Positions 48,481 through 59,912 of a stretch of DNA of 64,000 nt are shown here, one piece after another. Each line of letters starts with the position of its first letter. Positions within the stretch are counted from its first letter, which is position 1. The translations under genes were made by a program, and so were the position numbers. This DNA is from Poecilobothrus nobilitatus (taxonomy: Eukaryota; Arthropoda; Insecta; Diptera; Dolichopodidae): the NCBI GenBank assembly GCA_947095535.1, contig OX352774.1, positions 6,758,001-6,822,000 of the forward strand, given 5' to 3'. The notes below the pieces were generated by a model, which had not been told where the DNA came from, did not search any database, and saw only the letters and a program-made list of their open reading frames with translations.

Positions 48481-51463
48481 CGTAATGAGGATATTTTAAA
48501 ATTTTTTTCGTTTACATACTTTTAAAATCTTTTTACCTTCAATCATTACCTACTTATTATCAAATATTTTGTTTAATAAATTGAGGAATTTTATTTTATA
48601 TTATTTAAAGTTTTCAATTAAATGAAACATTTTAAAACACTTTTAAAACTCCCCACTTTCCGATAAAAAAAAAAATCAAAAATTGTTTTGCTATTTTTGA
48701 ACTTGAACACTTTATTGTTATTTTGCGGCTTGTTTTGAAATCATTTCAATTCCAATTCACAAAAATATACTTAAAAACAATTTCTATCTAACTTTATTGT
48801 AAATACAATTTAAACCAAAATACATGTTTTTACATATGTATGTAGGTATACATCTATAAATAATTAATATATGATGAATATACAGTATCTGGTTGAAATA
48901 TTTAATCATTGCTTCAAAGATAAAGATATAAGTATCTAAAATGATTTACTAAAATTTTATAAGAAATTTAAGACAGAAAAATATGTGTTTGTTTCAAACA
49001 AAGTTATATTTCAGTGGCAAGAACACCATACCAATCTAATGGATTACGTTTTCTGTTCCAAACTGATAGATTAATTTGTTCTGTTTTGAAATAGAAAGGC
49101 AATCATTCAAACTTATTTGATTACTTCTTCGAATATCTTTAGATCTTATTAAACAGTGTAAAAAAGGGAGGTTTTTTTAAAAGTTTATAAAAATGTTTAC
49201 CAAAGGTACGCATTGACTTTTATCGTCTAATTTGACACTTAAAAAAAAACGATGGTAACCAAAACAGTAATACTGGAACGGTGATGTAATACTTTCAAAA
49301 GAGATCATTAGAATAAGCTATTAAAAATAAATCTTCAGCGATCGGTTCTAGCTATTTATCTCTTGACAGGTCTCTTAACAGTTGTAATAAACAGTATTGC
49401 AAATGTCATAAAGGTACACGTAAAATATGTACCCTATAGTATTTACGATATCACAAACGATATGTGTAATTAATAAAGGTAGATGAACCTATTAATGATT
49501 TAGTGTTCGATCTAAGTATTCATCAACTTTAAGTGTGTTATTCACTTAAAGTTGATGAATACTATCAATTATCAATTATTTTTGTTAAATTAAAATATTA
49601 TTACATTAAATTTAATTAAAATTTATATAATTTAATAAAATATATAATAATTTATATTAATAATAGAAAATATAATTTCTTCTCACATTTTACTCTAGCG
49701 GCAAATAATGAATGCAACAACTAATGTAGGTACTGCTAAAAAATGATTAACAATTGGTGAATAATTTATTTATTACATTTACTGCCATTTCTTTTAAGCT
49801 GGCTGGATTCCTGATTAAACCGAATTGGTTTGAATCAGAGTTTAATTTAAAAAAATAAATATTTTAACCGCAGTTTTTTTTCTGTATCCTATTAGGTCTT
49901 AAATCAAAGATAAACTTGAATGCATGAATCATAATATAACGCTGATCCATGCTTTTCATCAGGTCATATCATGTGTTGGAGTGTGTCAATGTGTGAGTTC
50001 ATAATTTACTTGTAGTATGGTGTATCCTATTTAAAAAATGAAGTAATATGCTTATTTCACGTCTACTAACAGGTCACCATATTATCTGATATTTTGTGCA
50101 TGTAGTAGTCTTTAATAGTGTCTTAAATTTTTTAAATAATTTTAAACATTTAGTTGGCATCAAAAATTTTCAAGGAGTTTCATCAATTTTATCACATATT
50201 ATGCAGATTTTTCATATTATTTTTAATACTATTCATCTACAAGTAGTATATTATTTTTTATTGCTTTCTTCTTTAAAAAAAAATAATAAGAATTTACTGT
50301 TCCAATAATTTTAGCATCCACTGTACCTTTTAAGAAGTATGTACCCACTTCAATAAAAAAAAAATTCAATTTAAAAATTTTATTATTAGGTTTACAATGA
50401 TTCTAAGTATAAATACCATTATTTAATAATGCTGGTTAACAAAATTGAAAAAATCGCTTTTTATTTACTGTTCTTCACATTTTACACTAATTTTTACAGT
50501 TTTAATAGTATTAGGTTATGTTCGATTAAGTGCATCAACACAAAGGATTAATAACTTTTTGTAAACTCTATACAATAATAAACATTGAAATAATAAAAGT
50601 TATTTCCACCTTATTAACTAAGAAATCATTAAACAGATTAAGTAAAGCCCCAATTTTTGTAAAGCCAGCTAAAATACTGTTAATTTTTTTTTTGTTTTAT
50701 GTGGAGTACTGAAATTTTTATACATATGTATTGGTTAGCATTCGATTGCTTAAAAATAAAAGTTGTAACACCAAGTGAAATTCGATTGTCTGAATAAAGT
50801 TTTTTTGTTTTTGTATGATCAATTTAAACATATGTATATAGTTATGGATATGTTTGTGGATTTTTGTCTTTTAATCACGTACAAGGTTAATGTTCCGCGA
50901 AATTAAATTGAAAAAATATATTGAGATAAATAATATAGGTAAATACATATATTACATACCTTCTGTAGATACATGTATATGTAAGGACTAAATACAATTT
51001 TAACTTTTTAACTATATAAACAAAATAACAGTATTACAAATAAAAACAATAGTTGTTTCTTTTTTTTTCTGAATTGTTTTATTTGTGGGACAGAGAAGAG
51101 ATTTTTATAAAATTTTTAAAGTGGTTAGTTAAAAATAAAATATATATGTATAGGTAGGTACCTATTGTAAAAGTTTTTGTAGCAATTCCATTTTAAGAAA
51201 TCTTTTATTTAAAATTTGTTTGAAAAGAAATGGTTAATAGAAATTAAAGTTTAATGTCTTATTTTTTACTATAGTGACATATTGTCATTTATATTATCAA
51301 TTTTTGTTAACTAAAACTTAATATCAGTTTATGCAAACTGTCAATTGATTGACAATATAGTTGACAACAAGTCATTTAGTGTACTGGTGGTTTTATAATG
51401 AAATTAAAGATTTACTTAATAGATTTTTAGATTTTTGAAAAATTATGGCTTATGAAAATTTGG
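48481..51463. other. AT-rich DNA, no gene seen
   Basis: Apart from the perfect hairpin at 49515-49563, no structure is recognisable. The frames at 50096-50308 and 50530-50712 have the composition of A/T noise. Confidence 0.6.
49515..49563. repeat. Perfect 21 bp inverted repeat with 7-base loop
   Basis: 'gtattcatcaactttaagtg' (49516-49535) is followed by the loop 'tgttatt' and its exact reverse complement (49543-49562), with one further A-T pair outside (49515/49563). It is more perfect than the surrounding A/T bias would predict. It could be the remnant of a foldback element, a small-RNA-like hairpin, or a cruciform site. No second copy is seen in the window. Confidence 0.9.
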
Positions 51464-52039
51464 CTTTTGTAAACAGACCGATAGAGGGACAGAGTGAAAC
51501 TAATCTAATTTGTCTTGGCTTATAAAAATTTGGCGCTTTTAATTTTACACTCTAAATCTTTAAAATTGGTATAACTATTTTTTAACTAAGTTTTTAGATT
51601 ATTATTATTTAAGAGGTATAAGTAACACTGCCACCTTTTGGTGTAGATTGATTCTCCGCTAATCTTAATGTTGGGAATTTTGTCTCCACTTATTTCTGTT
51701 AGTATATTTCTGTTAGTCCTACTGCCTCTAAGAAACTAAAGATCTGTAGAGCATTTATTGCTGGTTCATATTCGATAAGGATAGTCAAAGTTTTTAACTG
51801 TTTAAACTATTATAAAGAAATTTTCTGGAAGGATGTAGTCTAATTATAACTACCTAAACAATAATTACACATACTCTTTTCTATATTAAAATGCAAAATA
51901 TTTGGTACTGCAAAAAATAATATTACTTTTTGAAAAATAAAAGAGAAGAAATCTATCTATGGTTAAAATTCCCTGCATTTTAAACATTGTAGAAATTTTG
52001 TAAACAGACGAATAGAGGGACAGAGTGAAACTAATCTAA
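51464..52039. repeat. Pair of about 42 bp direct repeats
   Basis: 'ttttgtaaacagac', 'gatagagggacagagtgaaa' and 'ctaatctaa' occur at 51466-51508, and again with 'gaatagaggga' at 51997-52039, about 530 bp apart. On the minus strand the word 'ctgtccctctattcgtctg' followed by 'tttacaaaa' resembles 13328-13362 and 56583-56600, suggesting a dispersed repeat end. 51630-51790 between them is less A/T-biased but not recognisable. Confidence 0.6.
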
Positions 52040-53679
52040 ATGTATATTCCTTCTCTCCAAACTTGTAATAAGATGGTTGGGGGCCATTATCTGAGCAATA
52101 GGCATACTACAAGGTTAGGTATATGTGGATCACAAATGTAGATTTGGCAGAGGAATTGACGCTATAGAGAGCGTTAGGCACTTTCTTTCCAGCTCTTCCA
52201 ATCTGCTCAGAAAAAAGCAAAAATATTACGGTAAAGAAACTATCAAGATTTTGGTGAACTCTCGTACATGGATATAAAAAGATTTCACAACTTCTTTTAT
52301 TGAAGAAATATATATCATCGTGGTGTGAATGTAGAGAAACTTTGCTGGTCATCATAAAAAAAAAATTTATATTTATATGCATATTTTATTGCGAAACATT
52401 TGTCTCTTTTTATAAAATATTCATTAATTTAATAAAAACATAGTACATAGTATTTAATGCTTAATTTTGTGGAATTTAACTTAAAATAAATCGTTCTGAA
52501 CTATAAACTATCATTCAAATTTCCTTTTGAAACTCCAAAATTTTATATAAAATTATAAAGTTTGTGAAAATAAAACAAAACAAATTTTAATACTAAATAA
52601 ATGCAATTTGAAAAGCAGTTTCTTTAATTATTACAGACAGTACCTAAGATATTATTCAATGATTAAGTCATTATATAAAATAAATAAGTCCTGATGATTT
52701 ACCATGAATTAAGACATAAACTGTCCTTGAAAACATAGAATTATCAGTTGAAAGTCTATTGAATTTTCTTTTATATTAAATCAATATATACGTATAATCC
52801 TTGAGGGGATAGAGTAGATAAGATTATATTGAAGATAATAAAACTAATCAATAATAAGTCAAATGGAATAAATATTAATCTATACAGAAATACTTTGAAG
52901 TTATTTGATATTTTTTTTTTTTTATAAGACTTAGAATATTTATTTCATGAGACAATAATTATAATACTAAAAGTATATTAAGTAAAATAAATTTAATTCG
53001 ATATATTATAGATTGTATCATAATCCAAAGTACAAGTATATAAATACTACTGGACAATAAAATTTAAAGATTTTTTATATTTATACAATTTACTTTCTAG
53101 TTAGAGTTGCCAGGTAAGGAAAAATTAGATTTAAAAAAAAAAATATATGCATCCCATCAATATATTATCAGAAAATATGAAAATAATAATTCTGCTTAAT
53201 ATCAATCTGGAATTTTTCCGATTTTAATACCTGGGATATTTTAAAACATTGTCACTCTTTATTCTTTCAATTATTTCAACAAGTTTCATCTTTTAGTTGA
53301 AACTTTATGGCAGACTATAAGTTAATACAGAAAACGTTGAAGTAATATTAGGATTTTCTGTTAAAGAAGTTGCACTATTTTAGTCTTTAACTGTACGTTG
53401 ATTTATATGGCATGAGTAAAGTGATCTGATGACAAAAAGATGATTTTACAGCGATAAATGAAATTAGAATATTAGTTTGCATCATTATCTTCTTGCTGTT
53501 GAGATAATTCAGTCTTCACTTTAACAAGCTTTTAAGAATATTCAGTTTTTTATATGCTGCAACACATTATTGTAAAACATCGACTTCATTAAAAAATTCC
53601 CAAAATTTATATGAATTATTAATTAGAGACCTTTTTCGTTTATGTTGCGCACTTTTATAAAAATTATATTATGAGGGTT
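52040..53679. other. AT-rich DNA, no gene seen
   Basis: 52050-52330 is less A/T-biased and has a 91-codon minus-strand frame (52107-52382) with 'EQIGRAGKKVPNALYS'. Helicase motif VI contains Q.GRAGR, but neighbouring helicase motifs are absent, so this is not called. The remainder is A/T-tract DNA. Confidence 0.5.
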
Positions 53680-53930
53680 GGGTACGAAATTCCAAAAATA
53701 AAATTCCTTTTGACATGTATACTGAAATATTTCGTATAAATTCTCATAGATTTATGCATTTCGTAAAACGGGAATATCCTGATTTTAAATTTAACTCTAA
53801 AATTAATCCTAACAGTATGTTAATGCTTACAGGGTTCTCTACAAAAGTATTGAATTTTGACCATTCGACTATATGAAAAATAGTAAATTAGAATTTAAAT
53901 TTATACGAAATTGTTCCGAAAACCAAAAAC
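53680..53930. mobile_element. Foldback element M3: 'tacgaaatt' words around a trace of the M core
   Basis: 'gtacgaaattcc' (53680) and 'atttcgtataaattct' (about 53730) face the inverted 'agaatttaaatttatacgaa' (53890-53909) and 'ttccgaaaa'. Between them 'cctgattttaaatttaactc' and 'taaaattaatcctaa' match, on the minus strand, the shared core of M1 and M2 ('ttagga..gattttagagtt..attcaaaatcagg'). Much of the core and the arms' repeats are lost. Confidence 0.55.
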
Positions 53931-54280
53931 GTAGAGCCTAAAACATCATCTTGTATCAAGATAGTTAATTTTCGGGAAATTAGACAGCAGTGTAAAATGT
54001 TTATTTACAATTTCTTTTCCATTATTGTATCAAAATTACCTACACGTATTAAATATAGGGATATCTAACCATAAAAATATATTAATATAGTCAGTTTTGA
54101 TTGATTATAATTTTGTAAATGTTAATACCAATATGTTATTTAATAAAAAAAATTAGAATTGAATAGGAAAAATTAAATTAAATTTTCCAAATATTCAAGA
54201 CAATTTTACTACATAATGTAGGTACTTATAATATTGTCATATTAAAAACAGTATAATAATAACTTCTAAGTTGAACTAAA

Positions 54281-54456
54281 CTTAACTTCCCTTGACCAAA
54301 CAGTACGTGAATACTCAAGGTTATATAACCTATTGTTTTGTCAAAAAAAGGAATTAGTGTTTAGTTGGTAAAAATCTGACAAACTCATAGAGGACTCGTA
54401 CTGATTCCACTCTTCTTTTATACTTTCTTCCAATAATTCCCGCCTATCCTCCTAAG
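54281..54456. repeat. Dispersed repeat K, copy at 54.3 kb
   Basis: 'aacttcccttgaccaaacag', 'tattgttttgtcaaaa', 'gtgtttagttgg', 'ctcatagaggactcgt' and 'attccactc' match 30178-30373 block by block. It is followed by a local 'tcctaagaaaa' microrepeat (54450-54532). Confidence 0.62.
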
Positions 54457-54541
54457 AAAAAATCCTAAGAAAATCCTCCTCCTAAGGAAAAATGGTTTCT
54501 TAAATCCTAAGAAAATCCTCCTAAGAAAAATGGTAGTTTAG

Positions 54542-54591
54542 GTTATATAGTGAAAGAAAAATGTATGTAAAATCTTCTTTCACTATATAAC
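54542..54591. repeat. Perfect 17 bp inverted repeat with 16-base loop
   Basis: 'gttatatagtgaaagaa' (54542-54558) is exactly reverse-complementary to 54575-54591. It lies between repeats K and J and may be a terminal or internal palindrome of the same composite element. Confidence 0.85.
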
Positions 54592-54841
54592 ATAAATTAA
54601 CCTTTTTTGCGGGAATATCTGGGAATCAGCTAATGAAAGACAGTATAACTTTAACTCACTTAACACAATTTTTCTCTTGACAAAATAATAGGTTATATGA
54701 CCGTTTAATTTTATTATGATACCAATTCTACTGTAGAAAGTGTTATTTTAGTAGAATTGATATAAGATAGTAGATAGGTAAAAAGTTAGAATACTTATGT
54801 TCATAACCTGCTTAGAAGATTAATCAAAATTTAACATTTTA

Positions 54842-55172
54842 GCATAATGTGTTGTTCTATTGAATTAAAATCAATAATACCTGATCCTCTCAAGCAGTTT
54901 CAACATAACACAAGATAGGTTGTATAATAAGTGTTAATTTCTATAATGTAAAAATTCTTAAGTTTATATAGCAACTCATTTGTTGTGAGATCATTATGCT
55001 CCCATAAAATGTGTTCCCCTCAGTCGATAATATGCCTTCATTCAAAGATAACCGTCTCAAATTTGTTTCCAATTTTTCATTTAACCTCCATCTATTATTC
55101 TATTTTTCATCAATCACTTTCACTTAGTCCAACGTACATTAACGTTATACAAAGGGATCCTGTCGTGTAGAT
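54842..55172. repeat. Unnamed dispersed repeat J, copy at 54.9 kb
   Basis: 'tctattgaattaaaatcaat', 'caacataacacaa', 'tttctataatgtaaaaat' and 'acgttatacaaagggatcc' match the copy at 44496-44735. This copy is longer by about 90 bp between the blocks. Here J follows K by about 390 bp, so K and J might be parts of one larger element. Confidence 0.6.
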
Positions 55173-56569
55173 GGGCTAGTACTATATAAAAATGACAAAC
55201 AGATACTAAGATAATAACAGGTATTAATACATTTTTATATTTTGTTTTTCATACTATCTAGAATTTAATTTTATATAAAAACTAATTCCAAAAATTTAAC
55301 CAAACTATTAACCTACTAAAAGATCATTTTAAAAAAAAAAAATTTATAAAAATTATTAAAATTATCTACTTGCATAGATACATATACTTTTGTGTTATGC
55401 AAATAATATTTAGATATTATTGTATTATGTTACAACTTATAAGCAATTTTAATATTTTTTTTAAAGACATGAATTTTATATTATGTAAAAATCAAAAGAA
55501 TAATTCTTTGGTTTTCAAACCACATATACACAGTCAATACAAAGTAAAAATTAAAATCTTTAGATAGTTTTGCAAAATAAAAAAAAAAAACAAAAAAAAA
55601 TGAATTTATACAATGAAAATATTTGTGGTTTTACAATTTTCAAGAAACTTTCGAAGGAATTAACAAAGAATCTAACAATAGCATTTTTTATTGTATATTT
55701 TATATTAGATGGATAAATATTTTAATATTAAGTTATCCTTAAAACTAAATTCATAAGATTATAAACATAGGAAAAACCAAACTATAATGTTACAAACAAA
55801 TAAGGAACTCATAAGGGACTGGTAACAACAAAAAAATAAATTTTCACATATAAATATATGTCTACAAATTTATGGTTTTTATTTATCCTTAATATTTTTC
55901 TATATTTATATACATATCTATATTTAAATGTATTATAATATATAATATATACTTGTTTATATAATGTAAGATGTGGTCATCCGATAGCTGTCTCCTGCGA
56001 GCAGTTTTGTTTAATTAAATTTCTCCTACATATGAATAGTCAGTTCTACACATATTACAAGAAAAAAGATATAAACATGAATGGAAAATTAAAAAAAAAA
56101 AAGGGAAAGAAATAGAAAAAAAAAAAATAAAAATAAAAAAAGAAGAAAATTTGTAAAATTAATTTTTGAATTTATATTAAAAACTATTTGCTCCTAAGGA
56201 ATTTAATAATATTAAAAAAGAAAAAAAAAAAAAAACAAAAACATGATATAAAAGTAATAAAAAAAAAATTTACATTATATTTTATTTTATATACTTGTAT
56301 ATTATATATTAAAATTAATTTTTATATGAAATAAATCTAAATGATTTTAGCTACATTATTTTAATTTATATGTATGTATGTAAAATAAAATAAAATTATA
56401 ATGAAAATTAAATCCTGAAGTATGGCTTTTATATAGAATTGTAACAAAGAAAATTTTATTGAAATGTTAGAGTTATTTATGTTGGTCAATATTTTACCCT
56501 TTCAATTTTTAATTAAACACAAATAAAACACATGACTGAAGTTCTTTAGGAAATTTTTCAAAAAAAATT
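55173..56569. other. Homopolymer-rich AT DNA, no gene seen
   Basis: A-runs at 56090-56270 are the main feature. The 65-codon frame at 55370-55567 is A/T noise. Confidence 0.6.
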
Positions 56570-57120
56570 TACTTATTATTTTCACTCTGTCAGTCTGTTA
56601 TTCCATTTTGTCTGTTTGGAAAATTTTTACACCGTTAATCTAGAATCATCGTTATCTAGAGCAATATAATTCTAACCATAGTAGATAGGAAGAAGCTTAA
56701 CTTCTTATTGTAACTGCACTCATTATGGAGGTACAGCACTTCAAAGTTTGAAAAAACCCTATAGGATTTTTTAAACTTTATAAAGAAAAAGCTTTTATTT
56801 TGGTAATAGAAGGTACCTTGGAAAATTTTTTTGTATTTTCCTCCTGTAACTGTACAACGATTCAATTAACAACAAAATTTGTTAACAATTGAAAATTTGC
56901 TATTTTTAAACGCCTGTTACTTAGTCATCGGTATTAATTTCTGCAAAATGAAACGCTATTTCAACATTATAATTATAAACATGATATATTAACAGCTTTT
57001 CTTAATTATACATATAGCGTTTTCTGAAAATTGAAGAAAACCGTCTCTTCATTTTTCACAATTTCTTTTAAAATCTAAAAAAAACTTTGTGCCAATCGCA
57101 ATTTTAAACAGGGTTTATTT
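56570..57120 (+). mobile_element. Eroded HINE body related to 47524-48480
   Basis: 'ctctgtcagtctgttattcc' stands where the GTCC tract would be. It is followed by 'cattatggaggtacagca', 'cttcaaagtttgaaaa', 'ctattttta aacgcctgtt' and 'taacagcttttcttaat', each paired with a block of the 47.5 kb copy in the same order. No terminal hairpins are visible. Confidence 0.6.
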
Positions 57121-58783
57121 TTTCTTGGAAAATGTGTGCCTTTAAAAACCTTTTTACATTATACCTTGTTTTTATTGGATTTTTCTTTGAAATTCTAACC
57201 TTTAAGTACTAAACTTATAAAATAATTAAGCTGATGGAGTTTAAATCGTACCACCTTCTATAAATACTTAATTTTTAACGCATTTTTGTTGCTTAGTATT
57301 AATTTATAAGCTTAATTTCCTTATTTAGTCCTGATTTTTAGAAAAGTTGGAAGAGTTAAATTATTGGGAGAAAGAATTTTAAAACTTATAATATTTTTCT
57401 AAGTGTTATTTTAAGATGTCTCTCTCGTTATATGAAGGAAGGAATGAGATTAATTAACAAAAATCTAACATATCGAGGAAGCCTAAGACTTTTTGATATA
57501 ATTTTGTTTCTTAAAAAACAAAAACTACGACAGAAGGAACAGAAGGCAAGATTGTAAAATTTAAGTTTTTCTCAAATGGATTAACTGAAATTTCATATAT
57601 TAGACCCTTTATCTTTTCTATTACCATATATATTTTGTATACCGTATATCAAACCTATACTACGGGACTTTGTATAGATATCAACAATTATTTCGCTTAA
57701 GTAAAACTATAGGTATATGAAAATATTTTATTTTAATTAAAATAATAAAAAGAACTTATAAATTTGTGGTCTTCCACCAAATACAATCCTTAGCACCACA
57801 GTTAATATATAACACTATATCAAGAATAGATACTTTAAATCAATGTTGAATTATTAATTCAGAGGACATTAAGATTTTTTTTCTTTTTATGTAAATTTAA
57901 TTTCATATAAAAAAGTGTAGCACTTACAAAGTAATTTCAATTCAATACAAAATATATAGAATGCAATAAATTTTAATATGGACTTTTGTCCAATTCGTAA
58001 CGCTTGATTTATAAAGGACATAAGTAAAGGTACAGGTACCTACATACCAGTAAGAAAAAAAAAATAACAAAATTTAATTTAACAAATTGTATATTGATGA
58101 GTCACGTTTTACATTAAGTATTCCTATATTTGTTACTAAAAGACAATAAGAACTTTTTTAACCAGATTTGCACTGCCTTCTTCTATAAAATACTAAAATC
58201 TCAAATTTTAACTTTAATTTCAGATTCTTTAAACAAATTTTTCTTCCTAGACACGTACAAAATTAATGGCTCGCATAATTAAATCGAAAATTTATTATTT
58301 GTCTTTACTTGTGCGTTAAGTGTTGTGTTCAATAAAAAAAAAAAAATGTTAAAAAAAAATAAAAAATGAAATAAAAAATAGGAATAGGTATCTATAAGAT
58401 TGACTTCGAATTTTAATGATATTAACAGCTATTCTATAAGGAACAAGAAACTAAATGTACGTTATAAATTACTTAAAGCACATAAATTAACAGTTATATA
58501 CTATTATTTTTGTTTTTTTCATGTCAAGGGTAACAGTAAAAAAATTAAAATGACAAGAAAATTTTATAAAAAAAAAAAGTATAAAAGCTTTAGATCTCAA
58601 TATAAAAGAAAAACAAGGAAAAAATTTTCGATTTTTGTTTTAATTATATAACACTTAATTACAAGCCAATCATTAGTCACATTTTTAGAACAATAAAAAA
58701 TTTAATCGGCCTGTTTAGTCAATCACTACTCAATGACTCAGTTTAGACTCCAATATTTGATGAAAAATCAATTAATACGTTGA
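57121..58783. other. AT-rich DNA, no gene seen
   Basis: No repeat partner or coding structure is recognised. The lysine-rich 83-codon frame at 58400-58651 is composed of AAA-rich codons and treated as noise. Confidence 0.6.
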
Positions 58784-59016
58784 GTGCTACGTGTATCACT
58801 TGTGAACTCAAATGTTTCAAAATCCCGTGTTCCCCGAAGAAAATAAAAATAAACTTGCAGTAAGTTGTGCGTGTATCACCGGTGAACATTGCTGATTTTC
58901 TCCAAAATCCTGAAATCCTAATTTAATGTACTTTTTTATACCTTTAAAAATGTTCACCAGTCATACATTGGCACTTAACACAAGTTTATTGTAATGCTTA
59001 CCGGTGAACACGAAAG
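58784..59016. mobile_element. Foldback element M4: inverted 'gtgtatcaccggtgaac' words
   Basis: The left side has 'gtgtatcacttgtgaac' (58790) and 'gtgtatcaccggtgaac' (58872) in tandem about 80 bp apart. The right side has the inverted 'gttcaccagtcatacattg' (58953) and 'accggtgaacac' (59002). The inner arms pair over about 45 bp ('aataaacttg..gtaagt' to 'ggtgaacatt', about 58847-58890 against 58947-58990). The centre contains 'aaaatcctgaaatcctaatt', possibly a collapsed form of the core shared by M1-M3. Confidence 0.6.
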
Positions 59017-59159
59017 CTTGAAATATTTGACTGATATTCACGTGGGATGAGCGTGGGATTTAATATGGTAAAAGAAAACAATTTTGCAGAGAACAAACTC
59101 ATAATCTATAAATAAACCTTTAAGTTGGCATAAAAGGTTTACATATAGTTATGAACTAG

Positions 59160-59225
59160 TCCAGCCAATGTTGTAGTAATTAAGGCACCATATTTTCATT
59201 CAAAAGGTCTCAGATTCAAAGATAA
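59160..59225 (+). repeat. Diverged second copy of the tRNA-like SINE head (T2)
   Basis: 'ccagccaatg', 'gtagtaattaaggcacc' and 'ggtctcagattcaaa' align with 'ccagccattg', 'gcagtggttgacgcacc' and 'ggtctcgggttcgat' of the element at 15283-15367. A and B boxes are both degenerate. Shared order and spacing support common descent. Confidence 0.55.
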
Positions 59226-59754
59226 AATAATAAATGGCGCAGAAATAAAAAATATTTGCATTTCATAGCCTTGTATAATAGTTTAATCACAAGGGGGTAG
59301 TGAAACTAATGATTACAGTAAATGAAGCTGAATAATAAAATGAGTTAGCTGATGTCCAAGAAGTATATAGCTCTGAAAACGAAAAAAACAAAAAATTTAG
59401 ATACACAAAAATTTAACAAATTATTATGTTTATATTGAAATATGATGAAATTGAAGAATATATTATAGTATATATCCTTATTTATATCAAATAACAGAAT
59501 ATCTTTCCAAAGATATTTGATATGAAAAATTTGTTTATGGAAATACATATTATAAAAAATATTGACCAAAGCTAGTTTATTACCTCAGTTTGAAAAATTA
59601 TATCAAAACAAAATGGGTCTTATACTCTTCTACAAAGTAACAATATTGTAAGAATCATTTAGAACTTGTAATCATAAATGGTCTTGGAATAAAAATAGGT
59701 TGACTACTTCTAAAATACAACTTTAGCAGAGCAGTTAAACATTTTTTATTTCGG

Positions 59755-59912
59755 TTTTTTTTTGTTTTAGTTTAGTCCCTTGCCACGTAAATGTGACAAG
59801 GAAATTCCAGCCTTTATTTGTCAGGCGTGGCTCTAAATGTTATAAATGTCACATTCCCACGGTGTTTACAAAGTATATCATACAATCTTACCCAATAGAC
59901 CACCGAGCTCCT
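59755..59912 (-). mobile_element. tRNA-derived SINE, family 1, copy S3
   Basis: On the minus strand, 'gctcggtggtctattgggtaa' aligns with the A-box head and 'gtaaacaccg' with the middle. The body 'ggctggaatttccttgtc', 'acatttacgtgg' and 'caaggg' is intact. The B-box segment is replaced by a short deletion ('gggaatgtgac'), so this copy could not be transcribed normally. The T-run at 59755-59766 is the A-tail. A weak 'gttaaa' repeat at both flanks may be the target duplication. Confidence 0.82.

Noticed and set aside
52107..52382. Minus-strand frame with 'EQIGRAGKKVPNALYS', reminiscent of helicase motif VI
   Set aside because: None of the other helicase motifs lies upstream, and the rest of the frame is unrelated. 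A chance resemblance is more likely.
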